NCBI GenBank assembly: GCA_023428335.1
Contig: JAEYYS010000054.1
Location: 1 to 11,056 of the forward strand
Direction of reading: 5' to 3'
Length of the DNA: 11,056 nucleotides
Source: Verrucomicrobiota bacterium
GTDB taxonomy: Bacteria > Verrucomicrobiota > Verrucomicrobiia > Verrucomicrobiales > Verrucomicrobiaceae
The notes beneath the pieces are model-generated. The model was not told where the DNA came from and made no database searches. It worked only from the letters and a program-made list of their open reading frames with translations. Made by a program: the position numbers and the translations under genes. Below, one piece after another: positions 6,052 through 11,056 of this stretch; position 1 is the stretch's first letter; every line of letters starts with the position of its first letter.

Positions 6052-9000
6052 ATGAATTTGCACGTCCGCTTCCTTCGCTTCGCCCTCGGCTGCCTGCTCC
6101 TCCTCGGCATCGTCATGCCGGCGGCTGCGGCGACCGTTGTCAGCAACCTCACCGCCGCCCAGCGTCCGGGCACGGCCTTGGTCGACATCGGGTACAACCT
6201 GCAGTCACCGGGGCACGCCGCGGTGACGGTGACCCTGGAGGCCTCCAACGATGGCGGAGCGACCTGGACATTGCCGGTCGCAACGGTGAGCGGCGACGTC
6301 GGCATCAGCGTCGCTCCCGGGACCGGCCGCGCCATCGTCTGGGATGCCGGTGCCGACTGGCCAGGCAACGTCAGCGACCAAATGCGTTTTCGAGTGACGG
6401 CCGAGGAGCAGTTCGCTCTGATTCCCGGCGGCGAGTTCACCATGGGCCGGACATCCGGGGATACCGACACCAAAGCCCCGCCGGTGACGGTCATGGTCAG
6501 CAGTTTTTACATGGCCAAGCATGAGACGACCAAGGCGCTATGGGATGAGGTGCGCACTTGGGGATTGGCGAACGGCTACACGGATCTGCCGGAGGGTGGC
6601 GGCAAGGCACCGAATCACCCGGTGCACAGCATCAGTTGGTCCGATATGGTGAAGTGGTGCAATGCCCGCAGTGAGAAGGAAGGGTTGAAAGCCTGTTATT
6701 ACACGAACGCGGAACAAACCGAGGTGTATCGATTCGGGACTGTAAATATCAGCAGCAGCATGGTGAAGTGGAGCGCGAGCGGGTATCGTCTGCCAACCGA
6801 GGCAGAGTGGGAAAAGGCTGCGCGTGGGGGTGTTGCAGGAAAGCGGTTTCCATGGGGAACCGACACCATCAGCCATGACGAGGCAAACTTTAGAAATAAC
6901 GCTGAGCAGCCTTATGCTTCGGGAACGACCGGGTTTCACCCCAGCTACAACGACGGTGTGGGTCCCTACACTTCGCCTGTGGGCAGCTTTGTGGCGAACG
7001 GCTACGGATTGTATGACATGGCAGGCAACGTGTGGGAGTGGTGTTGGGATTGGTACGGAGAAAGTAGCTACGTGAGTGGAGCGGCGGATCCCAGAGGGCC
7101 GGATTCGGGATCTTACAGGGTCAACCGGGGGGGGAGCTGGCTAAGCGCCGCGGATAACTGCCGCGCGTCGACTCGCAATATCAACGATCCTGGGATCAAC
7201 TACGGTTTCCGCCTTGCTCGCGGAGGGCTCGGGCATGATCTGGTGGAAATTCCCGGCGGTAGTTTCACCATGGGCCGCACCAGTGGCGATGCGGACAGCA
7301 ATGCCCCGCCGGTGACGGTCACGGTGACAGGTTTTCAGTTACAGGTGACGGAGACAACGAAGGCCGAGTGGGATGCGGTCAGGACCTGGGGATTGGCTCA
7401 TGGCTACAACGACTTGGCGGAAGGCGGCGCCAAGGGGGCTGACCACTCGGTGCATTCGGTGAACTGGTTCGATGCGGTGAAGTGGTGCAACGCCCGCAGT
7501 GAGATGGAGGGGTGGACGCCTTGTTACACGCTGATGGGTGAGGTGATGCGCACGGGGACAGCCGTGCCCGATGTCGATTGGACGGCCAACGGCTACCGCC
7601 TGCCCACCGAGGCGGAGTGGGAGAGGGCCGCCCGGGGTGGCGTCGAAGGGAGGCGTTTTCCCTGGGGCGACACGATCGGGCACGGTGAGGCGAACTTCCG
7701 CGGCAATGGCACGGCATGGAGCTACGACACTACCGGGTACGCGAGCAACACTTTCCACCCGGCTTTCAATGACGGTGTCCAGCCTTACACCAGTCCTGTG
7801 CGCAGTTTTACTCCCAATGGCTACGGTCTCTATGACATGGCCGGGAACGTCTGGGAAATCTGCTGGGATTGGTACGCCGCGGGTTATGACTCGGAGGGAA
7901 CTGTCGATCCTAGAGGCCCAGAAAGTGGCACCAACCGTGTGTTTCGAGGCGGAGCTTGGAATGCCAACGCCAACTACGCCCGCAGCGGTGCACGTGGCTT
8001 CAACAGTCCCGAAGTTCTCGTCAACAGTCACGGTCTGCGCCCCGCGCGGAACATCATCGAGCCAGTGGAATCCCTGATGACCACCGAGAACGGAGTGCTC
8101 GACTCCCACATCCCTCAAACCCTCAGCTTCGCGCCGATCCCCGACCAACTGACTACGGCTTCCCTCCCGCTCGTTGCCACCGGCGGCGAGTCCGGCAACC
8201 CGGTGACGTTTGTCGTCACCGAGGGGCCGGCGGTGATCACGGACCATGTGCTGACCTTCACGGGCGCCGGTTCGGTGACGATCACGGCTTCCCAGGCAGG
8301 CGGCGGGTTTTATCTGCCGGCCGAGGACGTGAGCCGCACCTTCAACGTCACCAAGGCCGTGGCGGCGGTGACGTTTGCCGATCGCCTGCACGTCGACGAC
8401 GGCACGCCCCGCCCCGTGAGCTTCACCACCGATCCGGCCGACCTGCCTTTTGCTCTGTTGTATGACGACTCTGCCACGGTGCCCTCCATGCCGGGGCAGT
8501 ATGCCGTCGCCGCCAGCCTCGACGATCCGATCTACGCGGGCAGCGGTAGCACCACCCTGACCGTGCTCGGCCTGAGCGGGCGCGGCCAGCGCCTCAGCAG
8601 CGGTAGCACTGTGCCGCAGGCGGCGAATGGCACGGACTTCGGCCCCGTGCTGCCGGGTCGGGTCGCCACCCAGACGTTCACCCTCCACAATCCCGGGCCG
8701 GTCCCGGTCGCTTTGACCGGTGAACCGCGCGCCGAACTGCTCGGCGATCACGCCGGCGATTTCCAGATCACCCAGCCGCCGGCCGCTGAAATTCCCGCCG
8801 GCGGCAGCGTCAGTTTGGAAGTCCGTTTCGCTCCCACCCAACCCGGTGCCCGGCAGGCGGTGGTGCGAATCGCCTGCGACGCCCTCGCCAACGGTCCGAT
8901 CACTTTCGTGATCGGCGGTCACGGCGCGCTGCCGAGCCTGCTGCCGCAAACCATCGCCTTCCCCCTGCCGGCTTCGGTCTTCCTCAGCCAGGGGCCGCTG

Positions 9001-10791
9001 CCGGTGGTTGCCAGCGCTTCTTCCGGCCTGCCGGTGACGGTGACGGTCCTGTCCGGCCCGGCGACCCTGGAAGACGGTCTGCTCCTGCTCACCGGTCCTG
9101 GCAAGGTGAAGGTCGAAGCGCGGCAGGCGGGCGGCGGCAACTTCGCGGCCGCCAAACCGGTGGTGCGCACCCTGACCGTCAAGGCCGATCCGACCGGCCT
9201 GACGCTGGCGGACCTGACCCAGACCTACACCGGCACTCCGCGCCCCATCACCGTGCTCGGCACCGAGGAGGAGGCGACCGTGACTTATTTCATCGACAAG
9301 CAGCCGAGTGAGACCGCGCCGACGCATGCTGGCAGCTACCCGGTGACGGTGGTGGCGGGCGGGGTCACGAAGAAAGGCAAGCTGGTCATCACTCGCGCGC
9401 CGCTCATCGTTCAAGTCCAGGACCAGCGGCGGCTGATCGGCCAGGCGAACCCCGAGCTGACCGTGGTCCTGAGCGGCTTCGTCGCTGGCGACACCCAGGA
9501 AAGCGTGCTGTTCCGTCCAATCAGCGTGACCACGAAGGCCAAACCGACCAGCCCTCCCGGGATCTACCCGATCACCAGCAGCGGCGGCGCGGCGCTCGAC
9601 TACACCCTGCTGCACCGGCCGGGCACCCTCGTCGTCGAGGGCCACGTGGGCCACTTCGAAGCCCTGCTGCGCGACCCCGACAGCGGCGAGCCGGTCGGTC
9701 TGCTGAAACTCACCGTGCCGACGAGCGGTCGCAGTGGTTCAGCCAGCCTGTTACTGGGCGAACAGGCCAAGCCGCTGGCCCTGGCCGGTCCTCTGGGGGT
9801 CGATGAAGCTACGCGCGCGGCCAGCGGCCAGTGGACTCGCACCGTCACGACGAAGCAGGGTGGCACCGGCGAACCGCTCACCGACCTCTACGAACTGAAT
9901 TTCATCCTGAGTCCGTTCGGCGAACTGCAGGTCGAGGTGGAGAAGAACGATCAGCTTATGGCGCAGGCCGACGATGGCGCGCGACTGCGCGAAATCGTCA
10001 AGGGCGAGACCGTGCCGCAGGCGGGCGCCTACACCGCCGTGCTGGAGCCGGCCGAGCAGGCGGAGGCGCCGTCGGCCCCCGGTTGGGCGACCGCGAAGAT
10101 CGAGGCGAATGGGCGGCTGCAGATGACCGGCCGGCTTGGCGATGGCACCGGCTTCACCGCCAGTCTGCCGGTGGATTTGCGCGGCGAGTACCGACTCTTC
10201 GCGCAGCCTTACAAACGCGCCGGTGCGCATCTGGGCGGCGCCTGGAGTTTGCAGGAGCATCCGGAGGTCGCGCAGACCTGGCAGGCGCGCGAGGTGGCCT
10301 TGACCTGGGTCAAGGGGGATCACGCCAAGGACCCGGGCTACCGCGCCGGGTTCGGTCCGCTGGTGGTGGGCCTGGAGATGGATGCCTGGCTGCCGGCCAA
10401 CAAGATGACGACTCTGGCACAGCGGCTGGGAGCGGAGCAGTTCGGGGTGAGCTACGATGCCACGGGCAGCCCGTCCGAGGCGCAGTTGCCGAATGCGGTG
10501 GCGCTCGACCGCAGCAACCGCCTGCTGGTGCTGGCACCGGTGACGAATCCGCCGAACCTGCGCAAGTGGAGCGCCAAGGTCAACCCGGCGACCGGATCCT
10601 TCACCGGCAGCTTTGAACTGCTCGACGTCACCCAGAAACGCAAGGTGACCTTCAGCGGCGTGCTGCGCCAGGCGGCCGATGCCGAAGGCGACGGCCTGCA
10701 GGGCCGCGGCCACTTCCTGCTGCCACCGCTCAAGGGTGCGGACACCACGGAGACTCCGACGGGAAGGCTGGAGTTCCGGCGGGACCTGTAG
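6052..10791 (+). CDS. Giant secreted protein: two FGE-sulfatase-like modules, Ig/MBG and choice-of-anchor-D domains
   Basis: This is a 1579-residue exported protein. Layout: signal peptide (1-26, ending AAA); a beta domain (27-120) typical before FGE modules; FGE-like module 1 (121-391) with GYRLPTEAEWEKAARGG (244-260) and GYGLYDMAGNVWEW (from 317); FGE-like module 2 (397-667) with the same motifs at 514-530 and 590-608; Ig-like repeat A (689-769) and an MBG-like stretch (770-839); a choice-of-anchor-D/ASH-type domain (844-961); Ig-like repeat B (966-1045) and a second MBG-like stretch (1046-1115); an MBG_2 domain (1116-1197); and an unassigned beta-rich C-terminal region (1198-1579). The formylglycine-generating cysteine pair is absent: Ser365/Cys370 in module 1 and Ala638/Ala643 in module 2, so that reaction is unlikely. 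A surface or extracellular binding role is more plausible. No sorting tail is visible. The stop codon lies inside compound repeat copy B. Confidence 0.92.
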   Translation: MNLHVRFLRFALGCLLLLGIVMPAAAATVVSNLTAAQRPGTALVDIGYNLQSPGHAAVTVTLEASNDGGATWTLPVATVSGDVGISVAPGTGRAIVWDAGADWPGNVSDQMRFRVTAEEQFALIPGGEFTMGRTSGDTDTKAPPVTVMVSSFYMAKHETTKALWDEVRTWGLANGYTDLPEGGGKAPNHPVHSISWSDMVKWCNARSEKEGLKACYYTNAEQTEVYRFGTVNISSSMVKWSASGYRLPTEAEWEKAARGGVAGKRFPWGTDTISHDEANFRNNAEQPYASGTTGFHPSYNDGVGPYTSPVGSFVANGYGLYDMAGNVWEWCWDWYGESSYVSGAADPRGPDSGSYRVNRGGSWLSAADNCRASTRNINDPGINYGFRLARGGLGHDLVEIPGGSFTMGRTSGDADSNAPPVTVTVTGFQLQVTETTKAEWDAVRTWGLAHGYNDLAEGGAKGADHSVHSVNWFDAVKWCNARSEMEGWTPCYTLMGEVMRTGTAVPDVDWTANGYRLPTEAEWERAARGGVEGRRFPWGDTIGHGEANFRGNGTAWSYDTTGYASNTFHPAFNDGVQPYTSPVRSFTPNGYGLYDMAGNVWEICWDWYAAGYDSEGTVDPRGPESGTNRVFRGGAWNANANYARSGARGFNSPEVLVNSHGLRPARNIIEPVESLMTTENGVLDSHIPQTLSFAPIPDQLTTASLPLVATGGESGNPVTFVVTEGPAVITDHVLTFTGAGSVTITASQAGGGFYLPAEDVSRTFNVTKAVAAVTFADRLHVDDGTPRPVSFTTDPADLPFALLYDDSATVPSMPGQYAVAASLDDPIYAGSGSTTLTVLGLSGRGQRLSSGSTVPQAANGTDFGPVLPGRVATQTFTLHNPGPVPVALTGEPRAELLGDHAGDFQITQPPAAEIPAGGSVSLEVRFAPTQPGARQAVVRIACDALANGPITFVIGGHGALPSLLPQTIAFPLPASVFLSQGPLPVVASASSGLPVTVTVLSGPATLEDGLLLLTGPGKVKVEARQAGGGNFAAAKPVVRTLTVKADPTGLTLADLTQTYTGTPRPITVLGTEEEATVTYFIDKQPSETAPTHAGSYPVTVVAGGVTKKGKLVITRAPLIVQVQDQRRLIGQANPELTVVLSGFVAGDTQESVLFRPISVTTKAKPTSPPGIYPITSSGGAALDYTLLHRPGTLVVEGHVGHFEALLRDPDSGEPVGLLKLTVPTSGRSGSASLLLGEQAKPLALAGPLGVDEATRAASGQWTRTVTTKQGGTGEPLTDLYELNFILSPFGELQVEVEKNDQLMAQADDGARLREIVKGETVPQAGAYTAVLEPAEQAEAPSAPGWATAKIEANGRLQMTGRLGDGTGFTASLPVDLRGEYRLFAQPYKRAGAHLGGAWSLQEHPEVAQTWQAREVALTWVKGDHAKDPGYRAGFGPLVVGLEMDAWLPANKMTTLAQRLGAEQFGVSYDATGSPSEAQLPNAVALDRSNRLLVLAPVTNPPNLRKWSAKVNPATGSFTGSFELLDVTQKRKVTFSGVLRQAADAEGDGLQGRGHFLLPPLKGADTTETPTGRLEFRRDL

Positions 10792-10993
10792 ACCCGGGCA
10801 TTGACCGCGCGGATCCCTGCGGGTCGCTGCCCCTCACGACTGAGCAAGCCTGCGGTCGGAGATCTCGCAGCGGTTGGGTAGGAAGAGGAAGGGTAGAAAA
10901 ATTTGGGCGCAGCGGCTGAGGGCCAAAGTACTTCCCGGGCTTCAGCCCGCCAAGGCCTGGCCGCCTCGCGACGGGCTGAAGCCCAGGAGTACT
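10786..10993. repeat. Compound intergenic repeat, copy B
   Basis: This is a direct-orientation copy of 5745-5934, and it extends further because its terminal palindrome is complete. Similarity begins at CTGTAGAC, which includes the TAG stop (10789-10791) of the giant gene; upstream of it the two copies do not align. The CGACTG (10837-10842)/CGGTCG (10853-10858) stem is retained through a G-T pair. After the giant gene the window (10792-11056) contains only this repeat and the hairpin that follows; I see no gene there. Confidence 0.85.
10928..10992. repeat. REP-like palindrome, copy 3 (complete)
   Basis: GTACT (10928-10932) pairs with AGTAC (10988-10992), CC with GG across a one-base bulge, and GGGCTTCAGCCCG (10937-10949) with CGGGCTGAAGCCC (10972-10984). 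The loop keeps the same G-CCTGGCC-CCTC-CG texture as copies 1 and 2. It starts 136 bases after the giant gene's stop and could end or stabilise that transcript. Confidence 0.85.
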
Positions 10994-11011
10994 CTGGCTG
11001 CCCGCCAGAGT
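10991..11011. other. Short hairpin abutting REP-like copy 3
   Basis: ACTCTGG (10991-10997) and CCAGAGT (11005-11011) form a perfect 7-base stem with a 7-base loop. It overlaps the last bases of the palindrome. No T-tract follows, so a terminator role is weakly supported. Confidence 0.4.
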
Positions 11012-11056
11012 CCCTCAGGTCCAGGCTCGGCGCCCTCCGCTATTTTCAGCCTGCAC

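Noticed and set aside
7339..9654. 771-residue open frame on the minus strand inside the giant gene
   Set aside because: The plus-strand frame has a signal peptide and several recognisable domains; the minus product is Arg/Gly/His-rich with no domain pattern.
9751..10713. 320-residue minus-strand frame near the end of the giant gene
   Set aside because: Antisense shadow in GC-rich coding sequence; low-complexity composition and no start signal.

Overview
The window is about 11 kb of GC-rich bacterial DNA (hand-counted 60-base samples mostly near 70% GC). Several features point to a Verrucomicrobiota member or a related PVC lineage. They are a large secreted protein combining FGE-sulfatase-like, choice-of-anchor-D and MBG domains, a PQQ-type beta-propeller next to SGNH hydrolase genes, weak Shine-Dalgarno sites, and abundant palindromic intergenic repeats. 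This assignment is inferred from gene style, not from a marker gene.

Layout: (1) 2-358 (+) is the 3' end of a PQQ-like beta-propeller gene, followed closely by a small four-helix membrane protein (374-850). (2) Ending 5 bases away in convergent orientation is a minus-strand exported protein of unknown function (856-1563). (3) 1564-1813 carries a pair of ~40-base direct repeats with an inverted copy between them. (4) 1814-3058 (+) is a secreted SGNH/GDSL hydrolase. (5) A nested palindrome (3093-3165) separates it from the convergent leuA (3170-4828, minus), a type-2 2-isopropylmalate synthase. (6) Divergent from leuA is yaeQ (5086-5640, +). (7) 5641-6051 has no gene: it holds a REP-like palindrome, a ~190-base repeat, and a promoter with GGGTCG half-sites. 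(8) 6052-10791 (+) encodes a 1579-residue secreted multidomain protein. (9) The window ends in a second copy of the ~200-base repeat with an intact palindrome.

Only leuA (leucine biosynthesis) has a firm metabolic role. The other genes look like independent units: cell-envelope or exported proteins (beta-propeller, membrane protein, exported unknown, SGNH hydrolase, giant FGE-like protein) and one conserved YaeQ protein. I see no obvious multi-gene pathway, defence system, CRISPR array, tRNA or rRNA.

The most unusual part is 5641-11056. The giant gene is bracketed by direct copies of a compound repeat, and the downstream copy supplies its stop codon. Its two FGE-like modules lack the full cysteine pair needed for formylglycine-generating chemistry, and the first module has a markedly lower-GC core than its surroundings.
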